Positions 1 to 7,889 of a stretch of 64,000 bases of DNA are shown one piece after another. The notes below the pieces were generated by a model. That model had not been told where the DNA came from. It ran no database searches and saw only the letters and a list, made by a program, of their open reading frames with translations. Both the position numbers and the translations under genes were made by a program. Origin of the DNA: Geodermatophilus sp. YIM 151500 (GTDB taxonomy: Bacteria > Actinomycetota > Actinomycetes > Mycobacteriales > Geodermatophilaceae). Within the stretch, counting starts at the first letter, position 1; every line of letters begins with the position of its first letter. The stretch is from NCBI RefSeq assembly GCF_025716945.1, contig NZ_JAOVZT010000001.1, positions 553,548 through 617,547 of the forward strand. Direction: 5' to 3'.

Positions 1-2
1 AC

Positions 3-56
3 GTCTCCAGCGTCGCGGACGCCCTCGAGGTCCTCGACGGCCCCACGAGCCGGTGA
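3..56 (+). CDS. C-terminal end of a small upstream protein, probably the antitoxin of the following PIN toxin (partial)
   Basis: The first bases read in frame as the last 17 residues of a protein, ending VLDGPTSR and a TGA at 54-56 that overlaps the start of the PIN-domain gene. A short gene overlapping the 5' end of a VapC-type toxin is normally its antitoxin, so VapB-like is the best guess. Too little remains to assign a family. The gene is cut by the window edge. Confidence 0.5.
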   Translation, partial: VSSVADALEVLDGPTSR

Positions 57-484
57 TGCTGGTCGACGCCAGCGTCCTGCTGTACGCGGTCGACGAACGC
101 GCGCGGGCCCATGCCGCCGCGCGCGACTGGCTCGAAGGAGCCCTCAACGGCTCGCGCCGGGTCGGGTTGCCGTGGCAGTCCCTGATCGCGTTCGTGCGCA
201 TCGTGACCCACCCGCGGGCGCTGCCGGCACCGCTGGCACCGGCCGAGGCGTGGGCGTTCGTCACCGACTGGCTCGAGGCACCCGCCGCGTGGGTGCCGGA
301 GCCGGGCCGCGGATACCGGGACATCCTCGGGCAGCTCGTCAGCGATCTGGACCTGCGCGGCAACCTGGTCACCGACGCGGCGCTCGCCGCGCTCGCCCTC
401 GAACACGGGCTGGCCGTCGTCAGCGCCGACTCCGACTTCGCCCGCTTCCCCGGGCTCACCTGGATCAACCCGGTCGCACCCTGA
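53..484 (+). CDS. PIN-domain ribonuclease, VapC-type toxin
   Basis: This 142-143 residue protein has the VapC length and layout. The N-terminus reads MLVDASVLLYAVDE, with the first acidic catalytic residue in VDAS. A central LVTDAALAALAL segment carries the next Asp, and VVSADSDFARFPGLTW near the C-terminus supplies the last acidic pair. PIN-domain toxins cleave RNA (often tRNA) through a Mg2+ site made of these carboxylates. Two adjacent starts are possible, GTG at 53 and ATG at 56; the ATG overlaps the TGA of the upstream gene and is the likelier one. The overlap indicates translational coupling to an antitoxin. The family call is solid; the RNA target cannot be read from sequence. Confidence 0.88.
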   Translation: MMLVDASVLLYAVDERARAHAAARDWLEGALNGSRRVGLPWQSLIAFVRIVTHPRALPAPLAPAEAWAFVTDWLEAPAAWVPEPGRGYRDILGQLVSDLDLRGNLVTDAALAALALEHGLAVVSADSDFARFPGLTWINPVAP

Positions 485-531
485 CCACGGCACAGGAGGC
501 GCCGGCCGACACCGCCGGCGCCCCGGCGGGG

Positions 532-995
532 TCACCCGAGGACGGTGGCCATCTCCACCAGCCGGCACAGGGCGTTGACCTGGCGCAGCTGCCCCGGCGT
601 GCGGACGGCGGCGTCGAGCAGCCTCTCGCACAGCACCACGACCGCCAGCCTCTGCCCCTGGAACTCGTCCACGGTGCCCACCCGCGCGCCGTCGGGCAGC
701 AGCCGGCGGATGAGCCCGACCTGGTTGTTTCCGGCGCGACCACCAGCACGTCGTCCGCACCGATCAGCGAGCGGTCACCGGCGGCGTACACCCAGCCGAC
801 CCCTTGGAGCGACCGCCACAGCTCTGCCACGGCAGCTGCCTCCTCGGCCGACGCGGCCGCCGAGGGCCGGGTGTGCCGGACGAACCGGACGGCGAGCCCG
901 CTGGTCCACCCGTCGACGGCGATCCGCTCCCGCCCGGGTGCCGACTCCAGCCGCCCCTCGTAGGCCAGGTCGGACACGAACGCGGTCAGCGCGGG
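532..995 (-). pseudogene. Truncated, frameshifted duplicate of the 3' end of the RecB-like nuclease/helicase gene at 3361-6609
   Basis: This segment is a close copy of bases 3361-3943, the end of the large helicase gene. Reading inward, VSDLAYEGRLESAPGRERI, the WRSLQGVGWV stretch and ADDVLVVAP match the intact protein, then the frame is lost. Two lesions are visible: one base missing in the run that should encode the tyrosine and asparagines after VVAP, and about 118 bp missing around 645-655, which removes part of the helicase C-terminal motifs. The copy ends exactly at the stop codon of the neighbouring HEPN gene (996-998). It is a scar of duplication or recombination and should not yield a working protein. 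Confidence 0.85.
532..995. repeat. Direct repeat, copy A of a helicase 3' segment (copy B at 3361-3943)
   Basis: Nearly identical sequence in the same orientation at 532-995 and 3361-3943, copy A being shorter by about 120 bp. The two copies bracket the HEPN/MNT remnant, the Uma2 gene and a MazF-like scrap, so homologous recombination between them could delete or duplicate about 2.8 kb. Confidence 0.85.
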
Positions 996-1331
996 TCAGC
1001 TGTCCCCGACGGCGCCGAGCAACCGGGTGAGGGCTTCACGGAGGCGTGGCAGGTCCTGCGTCACGGTGCTGGCGACGATCGCGTGCGTCGTGTCGAAGTA
1101 GCGGCGCGCGAGTTGGTCGCGCATCCGCGCGATCTTCGACCAGGGGAGGTCGGGCTCGGAAGCCAGGAGGTCGCGCGGCAGCGCCTTGACCGCCTCGCCG
1201 ATTTCGATCAGTCGCACGCGGACCGCGTCGAAAACCATGCCGTCCGAGAGATCACCGCGGCCGACGTGGGAGTCGATGGCATCGAGAGCGGCCAGCACGT
1301 CGAGCAGGCGCTGACGGCGGTACCGCGTCAC
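996..1331 (-). CDS. HEPN-domain (HepT/DUF86-like) toxin with substituted active-site histidine
   Basis: This 111-residue protein has the HepT/DUF86 pattern: a helical bundle, the segment VRLIEIGEAVKALP, and the motif region IARMRDQLARRYFDTTHAIV. HEPN RNases of this family use an R-x4-H-x-Y motif. Here it reads R-DQLA-R-R-Y, so the catalytic histidine (residue 76, codon at 1104-1106) is arginine, one base from a His codon. The GTG start overlaps the stop of the upstream MNT gene by 4 bp, which is how HEPN/MNT modules are normally arranged. With His lost, RNase activity is expected to be reduced or absent; the residue is seen, the functional loss is inferred. The upstream antitoxin is also damaged. 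Confidence 0.85.
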   Translation of the reverse strand: MTRYRRQRLLDVLAALDAIDSHVGRGDLSDGMVFDAVRVRLIEIGEAVKALPRDLLASEPDLPWSKIARMRDQLARRYFDTTHAIVASTVTQDLPRLREALTRLLGAVGDS

Positions 1332-1851
1332 AGCGCGACGATTTCGGCCGCGATGCGGTCGTACACCTCCGGTTTCAGCCCCCCCGCGGGCACCACGTCG
1401 ACTCGGGCGGACAAGAGGTCTTCCAGATCCCGACGCAGACCCCCAGCGTGAACAGGCCGGTGCCGAGGGGCAGATCGACCAGGACGTCGATGTCGCTGTC
1501 GGGCCGCTCGACACCCCGGGCGACGCTGCCGAAGATCCGCACGTTCCGGGCGCCGTAGCGCTCGGCGATGCCCACGATCTCCCGGCGGTGCCGGCGCACC
1601 CGTCGCCCGAGCGTTCCGGCGAGCGGCACCGGCTGTCCGCGCTTCGTGGCCACCAGGCCGCCCTCGAGCGCGTGCCCGGTGGCGGCGATCAGTCGTAGCA
1701 GGACCGGCAGGGACGGCTGGCGATGACCCGACTCGTAGGCGCTGACCACGCTCTGTGTGGTGTCGGCTCGCGCGGCCAGTTCGGCCTGCGTCATGCCTGC
1801 CCGGCTGCGCGCCTCCCGCAGCAGGCTGCCCGCTGACGCGATGACCGGCAC
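1328..1851 (-). pseudogene. XRE-MNT fusion antitoxin (HTH plus minimal nucleotidyltransferase), frameshifted near 1440
   Basis: From a GTG at 1851 the frame encodes an XRE helix-turn-helix ([20 protein letters not shown], then [10 protein letters not shown]) followed by a minimal nucleotidyltransferase domain with the signature [15 protein letters not shown]. Such MNT proteins neutralise HEPN toxins, in characterised cases by adding AMP to the toxin tyrosine, and the HTH suggests autoregulation. At about 1436-1445 one base is missing: the frame shown stops early, while the next frame continues sensibly ([20 protein letters not shown] to VAL) to a TGA overlapping the HEPN start. The GS...DxD core precedes the break, so partial function is not excluded. 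A base-calling error is also possible. Confidence 0.75.
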
Positions 1852-2418
1852 CGGTGGGTCATAGCGGATCGTCGATACGGCAGGTCGGCACCAAACTCGG
1901 CGAGCAATGCTCAGCCGTCGCCGCACATCGCGGAGGCTGTCAGCTGGGCGCGCCGTCACCGACCTGCTCCTTCGCGAATCTGCACCACGCCTCCCCGTAA
2001 CCTGCCGCAGCAAAAGGTGCCGGTGCACCGACGCCCGGCGCGGCACACGGCGCCTCGTGTCCGCCGCACGGGGCAGGTGATCCCTCGGCCGGGAGGCCGA
2101 GCGACCACGACGACGTCGACTGGGGCCTCGAAGGCGTCGTCTCGGGGTTCGGCGCCGACGCCGAGCCGCGGTCGACCACTCCCCCGCCGCGGACGGTGCC
2201 GCGGGAGGGGGTGCCGACGTCCGCGCCGTCGGGCAACGGGTTCCGCGACCGGGGAAGCCCACGCCCTCGGCCTGCGCCACCGGCGCATCCCGGGTGGCCG
2301 GTGACCATCGGACCGGCGCGCTCCGGGGCCCGCCCAGCACTCCACGTCCGGTCGGTGGGTGGGGCGACAGTCCGGGCCGCGGCAGTCTGCCGGATCAGCT
2401 GTGTGACGCGGAGGTCGA
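1852..2418. other. Intergenic, no gene supported
   Basis: About 570 bp between the XRE-MNT gene and the Uma2 gene. Long open frames exist only as a by-product of high GC and have arginine/proline-rich composition without recognisable motifs. No convincing gene, repeat or hairpin was found. Confidence 0.5.
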
Positions 2419-2976
2419 TCAGGTCCACAGCTCGCGCAGCGGCAGGGCGAACCCCGGCAGCACGTCCTCGCCGTGCAGCACATCCTGAGCCCGCAGCACG
2501 CTGGCCCCGTCCGGCCGGTGCACGGTGACCGTGCGGTTCTCGGGATCGACCACCCAGACGAGCCGCACCCCGGCATCCAGCCAAGACAGGGCCTTGCCTG
2601 CCACCTCGACCGCGCGGTCGGTGGGACTGACGACCTCGGCGACCAGGTCGGGCGCCAGCGGCACGAAACCCGGGACACGGGCGTCGGGCACGCGGTCGGC
2701 ACGGACGAAGGCCACATCGGGCGCCCGCACCGTGTCCGGGTCCCGCGCCAGCCAGAACCCCGTCTCGGCCGTGAACACCTCACCCAGCTGCTGGGCCTCC
2801 ACGAACACGCCGACGCGGATGAGCAGGCGTGCGCCGATGCGCCCGTGCTCACCTCCTGCTGGCGTCATCGTGCGCAGAGTCCCCTCCACCAGTTCGTGAC
2901 GCAGGCCGTCGTCGGGCAGGTCGATCAGCTGCGCCGCGGTCACCGGCGGAGCCTGCTGGTTCGGCGCACTCGCCAT
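2419..2976 (-). CDS. Uma2-family (DUF820) putative endonuclease
   Basis: This 185-residue protein matches the Uma2 fold family, a PD-(D/E)xK-like group that is expanded in actinobacteria and cyanobacteria. Seen features are the N-terminal LIDLPDDGLRHELVEGTLRT segment, the core RAPDVAFVRADRVPD, LAPDLVAEVVSPTD with a catalytic-type Asp and Glu, then ALSWLDAGVRLVWVVDPENR. The spacing of the PDV and LVAEVVSP elements is typical. The biological role of the family is not established. It sits alone between decayed toxin modules, with its own ATG, and has no obvious partner gene. Confidence 0.82.
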   Translation of the reverse strand: MASAPNQQAPPVTAAQLIDLPDDGLRHELVEGTLRTMTPAGGEHGRIGARLLIRVGVFVEAQQLGEVFTAETGFWLARDPDTVRAPDVAFVRADRVPDARVPGFVPLAPDLVAEVVSPTDRAVEVAGKALSWLDAGVRLVWVVDPENRTVTVHRPDGASVLRAQDVLHGEDVLPGFALPLRELWT

Positions 2977-3224
2977 GCGATCAGCCTACGAAGATGCGCG
3001 GCCGCCGCGGCCCTGCTCGCGGCCGGCCGGCCGGCAACCGGCCGTGGCGCACCAGCCTTCCGGATGCCGAAGCGTGCCAGGGGTGGCCGCCCGCCGGGAG
3101 TTCCAGCGGTGGGGCGAACGGATGAACCGGTCGAGCGATCGACTGGGAGCGCTCTCCAGGCACCTCGACGCCGGACGCTGACCGGCCGCTACGGGCGGCA
3201 CGCGGCGGTCCGGCTCCGACGACC

Positions 3225-3344
3225 CGAGGTGGCACCCAGCTCGCCGTCGTGCTCGAGCGCCTCGGGGAGCTCGTCGGCCGCGTGAGCGGCCGGAGACTGC
3301 AGGACATCGACGACGCCCTGCTCCTGGTGTTCTCGCTCGACTGA
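3225..3344 (+). pseudogene. Remnant of a MazF/PemK-like toxin C-terminus
   Basis: In one frame the sequence ends VVLERLGELVGRVSGRRLQD, then IDDALLLVFSLD and a TGA at 3342-3344. This resembles the last helix of MazF/PemK proteins, where a conserved (V/I)GRLS...IDDAL segment closes the fold. No start or N-terminal beta-barrel is present upstream, so it is a fragment at best. The assignment rests on about 30 residues and could be coincidence. Confidence 0.35.
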
Positions 3345-3360
3345 CCCGCGTCCGGCCGGG

Positions 3361-6300
3361 TCACCCGACGAACGTGGCCATCTCCACCAGCCGGCACAGG
3401 GCGTTGACCTGGCGCAGCTGCTCCGGCGTCCGGACCGCGGCGTCGAGCAGCTCCTCGCTCAGCACCACGACGGCCAGCGCCTTCGCCCGGGACACCGCGA
3501 CGTTGAGCCGGTGCAGGTCGTAGAGGAAGTCGATGCCGCGCGGGGCGTCGTCCGCGCTGGACGACGTCATCGAGTAGACGACGACCGGCGCCTCCTGCCC
3601 CTGGAACTTGTCCACGGTGCCCACCCGGGCGCCGTCGGGCAGCAGCCGGCGAATGAGCCCGACCTGGTTGTTGTACGGCGCGACCACCAGCACGTCGTCC
3701 GCACCGATGACCGACCGCTCCCCCGCGGCGTCCACCCAACCGACCCCCTGCAGCGACCGCCACAGCCCGGCGACGGCGGCAGCCTCCTCGGCCGACGCGG
3801 CCGCCGAGGGCCGGGTGTGCCGCACGAACTTCACGGCGAGCCCGCTGGCCCACCCGTCGACGGCGATCCGCTCCCGGCCGGGAGCCGACTCCAACCGCCC
3901 CTCGTAGGCCAGGTCGGACACGAACGCGGTCAGCGCCGGGTGCATCCGCCAGGTGCGGTCGAGGAAGACGCCGCGGTCCTCGGGCACGGTCGGGTGCCCC
4001 TCGAGCAGGTGCTCCAGCGCCGAGAGCCCCGACTCGCCGGGGTGCACGGCCTGCGTCGGCTGCGCCAGCTGCTGCGGGTCGCCGAGCAGCACCAGCGAGC
4101 GGGCCGACCGGGCGACGGCGACCGCGTTGGCCAGCGAGAACTGCCCCGCCTCGTCGTCCACCAGCACGTCGACGGCCCCGGCCAGCTCCGGGCGGCACCA
4201 GAACCACGCCGTCCCGCCGACGAGCGACGCCGACCCGTCGAGCAGCCGGGCGGCGACGTCGCCGGAGTCCTTGGACCACTCGACGCCGGGCGCCCCGCAC
4301 GCCTGGTGCTCGTCGCACTTCTGCAGCGCCGGCCGCCCGACCGCGCTGAGCACGTTGCCGATCACCGCGTGGGAGGTCGCCGTGACGCCGACCTTCTTGC
4401 CGGCGTCCAGCAGCGCGCGGATCAGCCGCGACGCCGCCCGCGTCTTGCCGCTGCCGGGCGGCCCCTGCACGGCGAGCACCTCGCCGTCCAGCGTCAACCC
4501 GAGCCGGACGACGGCGTCGCCGGCCTCCTCCCCCGGCAGCCGCCGGGTGCCGGCCGGGACTCGACGGTCGAGCAGCGCCTGCCCCAGGCATGGCCTCCCG
4601 GCGAGGACGTCGTCCGCCGTCGCGGCGATCGACTCGCGCATCGGCCTGTCGTCCAGCGGTCCCTCCGGGCCGAGCCCGCGGACGGCGTCCGGCGCCTTCG
4701 TGCTCTTGACGACGACCCGCCCGGCGACGGCGTCGATCTCGCGCACCTCGCCGACGCGCGCCTTGGTGTCGACGTCGAAGGCCTTCGACCCGACCGAGAG
4801 CTTGGTGTCCTGCGGCGAGAAGTCGAAGGCGTAGAGCTTGCTGCGCTTCTCGGTGCCGACCTCGGCGCCGCAGGAGAGCCCGCCGAGCGCGGTGCGGTCC
4901 TCGACGAGCTGCTCGTCCTCCAGCTCGCCGCGGGCGAAGAACTCCCACCAGCCGGGCCGGGCCTCGCGGCGGTGCCACTGCACGAGGTCGCCGAGCAGCG
5001 GGTGCCCGGCGTCGGCCAGCCGGTCGACCAGGGCCAGCTCGGCGAGCTCGGCGTCCGACCGCTGTACCGGCGCGTCGACGTCGGAGACGATCGGGCGCGC
5101 CAGCTCGCCGTGCTCGGCCGCCAGCTCGGCCCGCTGGGTCTCCAGCCAGTCGTGCAGCTCGCGGGTCGAGTCGACGTCGTCCCGGTTGTAGTCCTCGATG
5201 GCCTGCAGGCGGGCCGGGTCGCGGTCGATCAGCCACTTCTCGTACTCGACGACACTGGACATCGCGTCGGCGACGTCGCCGGTGTGCTCGCGCCCGTAGA
5301 AGGCCTCGACCTTCTTGATCGAGTACGACTCCTTGCTGATCCGCATCGACTGGCAGACGACGGGCAGCAGGTCGACGAACCGCTCGGCGCGCAGCAGCGC
5401 GTCGAGCTCGGCCTCGCGGACGCCGTACCGGCCGGTGAGCCGCTTGAGCGCACTGACCTCGTAGGCGGCGTAGTGGTAGACGTGCATGCCGGGGTCGGCC
5501 CGCCACGCCGCGACGAGGCGGTCGACCAGGTCTTCGACCATGCGCTTCTCCTGCTCCGCGTCGTGCGCCCAGAGCGCGGTGAAGCGGCCGGCGCGGTCGC
5601 CGAGGCCGGCCAGGTACTCCAGGCCCTGGCCGTCGCCGGAGAGCGGGTCACCCTCGAAGTCGAGGTAGAGGTCGCCGGGGCTGGGCGCGGGGAGGCGGGC
5701 CAGCCCCTGGGCGGGCGCGGGCGCGAGGAGCGTGCGGGTGGGGCGGCCCTCCCGTCGGCCGCGGAGCTGCTCGCGGGCCTGGTCGCGGAGGCGCTCGCGG
5801 GTGGCCCGGCCGATGCCGGTGGTCTTGAGGACGTCGTCGGTCGCGCCGGCGAGCTGCTCGAGGGTGGCGACGCCGGCGTCGCGGAGGGCGGCACGGTGGT
5901 CGCGGCGCATGCCGGCGACCAGGCTGAGGTCGTCCTGCTGCCGGAGCTCGGCGTCGCACCTCGGCTGCCAGGTGCAGCGGTCGCAGGCCGCGACGGGGAC
6001 GGGTTCGGTGATCGCCGGGTGCTCGATGAAGGCCTCGAGCCGGGTGCGGGCGCGGCGGGCGTAGGCGGCGACGTCGACCAGCCGCCACGGGCGGGTCTCG
6101 CCGTCGCCGGTGACGACGCAGATGCGCTCGGGTGCGCGGCCCTGGAGGGTGGTGAGCCGGTCGGCGTAGGTGGCCATCTGCAGCAGGGCGGGCACCTTGA
6201 CGCGGCGGGCGAGCTTGGCGTCGGCGACCTCGTAGGACCAGTCGCCGAGGTCGGACGGCGCCGGGGTCTTGAGCAGGAAGTCGGCCTGACCGCCCCAGGT

Positions 6301-6609
6301 GCCGTCGAACAGGGTGGCCTGGTGGACGACGTCGACGCCGGCGCGCATCGCCTCGAGCGTGGCTGCCTCGCTGCGCCGGCCCTGGAGGCGGACGACGTCG
6401 AGGCCCTGCTCCTCCAGCGACTCCAGGTAGCGCAGCTCGTGGGCGATGCCGAGGTCGGCGACGAGCACGGTCTGGTCGCTGACGCCCTCGGCCGGCGGGT
6501 CGAGCACGCGGTCGGCCACCTGCAGGTTGAGCGCGGTGAGGTGGGTGCACTCCTGGTGCCGGGTCAGGTCACTGGGGCTGAGCACCAGCCGCCCGTCGAC
6601 GCGGTACAC
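3361..6609 (-). CDS. TM0106-type RecB-like nuclease fused to a DNA2/Upf1-type superfamily 1 helicase
   Basis: The 1082-residue protein combines three modules. Residues about 10-220 form a Cas4/RecB-like nuclease with a Cys near residue 21 (HQECTHL) and a cysteine cluster ACDRCTWQPRC, consistent with an Fe-S cluster; VADAKLARRVK and LLQMATYADRL give the nuclease D-x-K and Q-x3-Y motifs. Around residue 316, DLYLDFEGDPL with later DxD elements looks like an RNase H-like exonuclease domain. From about 710 there is an SF1 helicase: GPPGSGKT (Walker A), VDVLVDDEAGQF (motif II variant), GTVDKFQGQE, and a C-terminal LNVAVSRAKALAV. Related proteins are found in defence and repair contexts, but none is well characterised. 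It appears intact; a truncated copy of its 3' end lies at 532-995. Confidence 0.9.
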   Translation of the reverse strand: MYRVDGRLVLSPSDLTRHQECTHLTALNLQVADRVLDPPAEGVSDQTVLVADLGIAHELRYLESLEEQGLDVVRLQGRRSEAATLEAMRAGVDVVHQATLFDGTWGGQADFLLKTPAPSDLGDWSYEVADAKLARRVKVPALLQMATYADRLTTLQGRAPERICVVTGDGETRPWRLVDVAAYARRARTRLEAFIEHPAITEPVPVAACDRCTWQPRCDAELRQQDDLSLVAGMRRDHRAALRDAGVATLEQLAGATDDVLKTTGIGRATRERLRDQAREQLRGRREGRPTRTLLAPAPAQGLARLPAPSPGDLYLDFEGDPLSGDGQGLEYLAGLGDRAGRFTALWAHDAEQEKRMVEDLVDRLVAAWRADPGMHVYHYAAYEVSALKRLTGRYGVREAELDALLRAERFVDLLPVVCQSMRISKESYSIKKVEAFYGREHTGDVADAMSSVVEYEKWLIDRDPARLQAIEDYNRDDVDSTRELHDWLETQRAELAAEHGELARPIVSDVDAPVQRSDAELAELALVDRLADAGHPLLGDLVQWHRREARPGWWEFFARGELEDEQLVEDRTALGGLSCGAEVGTEKRSKLYAFDFSPQDTKLSVGSKAFDVDTKARVGEVREIDAVAGRVVVKSTKAPDAVRGLGPEGPLDDRPMRESIAATADDVLAGRPCLGQALLDRRVPAGTRRLPGEEAGDAVVRLGLTLDGEVLAVQGPPGSGKTRAASRLIRALLDAGKKVGVTATSHAVIGNVLSAVGRPALQKCDEHQACGAPGVEWSKDSGDVAARLLDGSASLVGGTAWFWCRPELAGAVDVLVDDEAGQFSLANAVAVARSARSLVLLGDPQQLAQPTQAVHPGESGLSALEHLLEGHPTVPEDRGVFLDRTWRMHPALTAFVSDLAYEGRLESAPGRERIAVDGWASGLAVKFVRHTRPSAAASAEEAAAVAGLWRSLQGVGWVDAAGERSVIGADDVLVVAPYNNQVGLIRRLLPDGARVGTVDKFQGQEAPVVVYSMTSSSADDAPRGIDFLYDLHRLNVAVSRAKALAVVVLSEELLDAAVRTPEQLRQVNALCRLVEMATFVG

Positions 6610-7119
6610 CGCCTCAGCCCCTCATCGAGCGGACGACGACCTGCAGGACTGAGTACGGCAACGTTCCCCCGTGGTGCGGCGTGCAGAGCCTCAGGAGGGT
6701 GTCACGGACGACGCCGTCCCGGAACCTCCCGCGCCGACCAGCTCTCCGTGCAGGGGTGCGGCAGCGGCGCTGGCCAGCTCAGCGCACGTCGGCGGCATCG
6801 GCTGGGACTGCAGGTCGATTCCTGCGCGGCACAACACAGACGAGCGCAGATTCTCACCTTGTCCACTTGGCCACGGCCGAGCCGCTCGGACCGGAGCTGA
6901 CAGACTTCGTCACCTGCGGCTCCAAGCTGGCCACCGCGGCGACCGAGGTGGCCTTCCCAAGACGTCACCGTCCTGACCTGGTGTGCCACCGACCGAAGCG
7001 GCGTCCCGCGACGTGTTACGCGATGACCCTGGCGAGTAGCGGGCAGCCGGAGAACCACGGTGCTGTCAGGCCCTGCGCGTGTGGTAACAATGTGCATCCC
7101 ACAGCGGTACCATGGCTGG
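6610..7119. other. Intergenic, no gene supported
   Basis: About 510 bp upstream of both the nuclease-helicase gene (leftward) and the MazE/MazF pair (rightward), so it must contain both promoters. No frame has recognisable protein sequence. A TAACAAT element at 7085-7091 could be a -10 for the toxin-antitoxin operon, but no paired -35 stands out. Confidence 0.4.
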
Positions 7120-7356
7120 ATGAGCACGCAGATCGCCATCCGGCTCCCCGAGGAACTCGTCGAGTTCATCGACCGACTGGTGGCCGACGGCCGCGCTCCC
7201 TCGCGCGCCGCGGTCGTCAGTCAGGCGCTCCAGCGGGAGCGGCGCCGTGAGATCGCCGCGCGCGACGCGGCCATCCTGGCCACCGCCGCCGAGGACGACG
7301 ATCTGGACGCACTCGCCGAGCACGCCGCCCGGACGCCGCTCGACGACCTCGACTGA
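7120..7356 (+). CDS. Ribbon-helix-helix antitoxin of a MazEF-type pair
   Basis: This 78-residue protein begins MSTQIAIRLPEELVEFIDRL, the strand-helix pattern of a ribbon-helix-helix DNA-binding domain, then SRAAVVSQALQRERRRE. Its acidic C-terminus (AEDDDLDALAEH to PLDDLD) is typical of the toxin-binding tail of MazE-like antitoxins. The ATG at 7120 is preferred over the upstream GTG because the RHH pattern begins there. Its TGA overlaps the start of the toxin gene by one base (TGATG), so the pair is translationally coupled. RHH antitoxins usually repress their own operon. Confidence 0.88.
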   Translation: MSTQIAIRLPEELVEFIDRLVADGRAPSRAAVVSQALQRERRREIAARDAAILATAAEDDDLDALAEHAARTPLDDLD

Positions 7357-7673
7357 TGCGTCCGATCCATCTGGCTCACCTGGACAAGACCCGACCCGTG
7401 CTGGTGCTGACCCGGGAACTCGTGCGCCCGCATCTCTCACGGGTCACCGTCGCGCCCATCACCAGCACCATCCGCGGCCTCTCGACAGAGGTGCCCGTCG
7501 GCCCGGCCAACGGCCTCGACCATCCGAGCGTCGTCAGCTGCGACAACGTCGTCACCGTGCCGAAGTCGGCGCTCGGTCGGCAGATCGGCCGACTGCGCCC
7601 GGAGCAGGAAGCGGCTCTCACCGCGGCGCTGCATGCCGCCTTCGACCTCGAGGACCTGCCCGGTCCTCGCTGA
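7356..7673 (+). CDS. MazF/PemK-family endoribonuclease toxin
   Basis: A 105-residue protein with the complete MazF/PemK beta-barrel pattern: N-terminal MRPIHLAHLDKTRPVLVLTR, the VTVAPITSTIRGLSTEVPVG strand pair, the conserved SVVSCDNVVTVPKS segment, and a closing IGRLRPEQEAALTAALHAAF helix. MazF-type toxins cut mRNA or other RNA at short specific sequences. It follows its antitoxin with a TGATG overlap. Nothing in the sequence suggests inactivation. The cleavage sequence cannot be predicted. Confidence 0.92.
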   Translation: MRPIHLAHLDKTRPVLVLTRELVRPHLSRVTVAPITSTIRGLSTEVPVGPANGLDHPSVVSCDNVVTVPKSALGRQIGRLRPEQEAALTAALHAAFDLEDLPGPR

Positions 7674-7889
7674 ACAGCTGCGCGCCCATCCCCTGCAGGG
7701 CTCGAGCAGTCACCCACCGGCCGCCCGGTGCGGCTGTTCCGACGTCCGGCACCGTGGCGCCGGTGGTACCGCGCGAGTCAATGTGAGAACGCGGCGTGGT
7801 CAAGCCCGCGGCGGACCTGTTGCCGCCGTCACGCTTGCGAGCGACGAGCGCCCCGACCGCGAAGGGAGCCGCAACTCGGCTCCGAGCCG

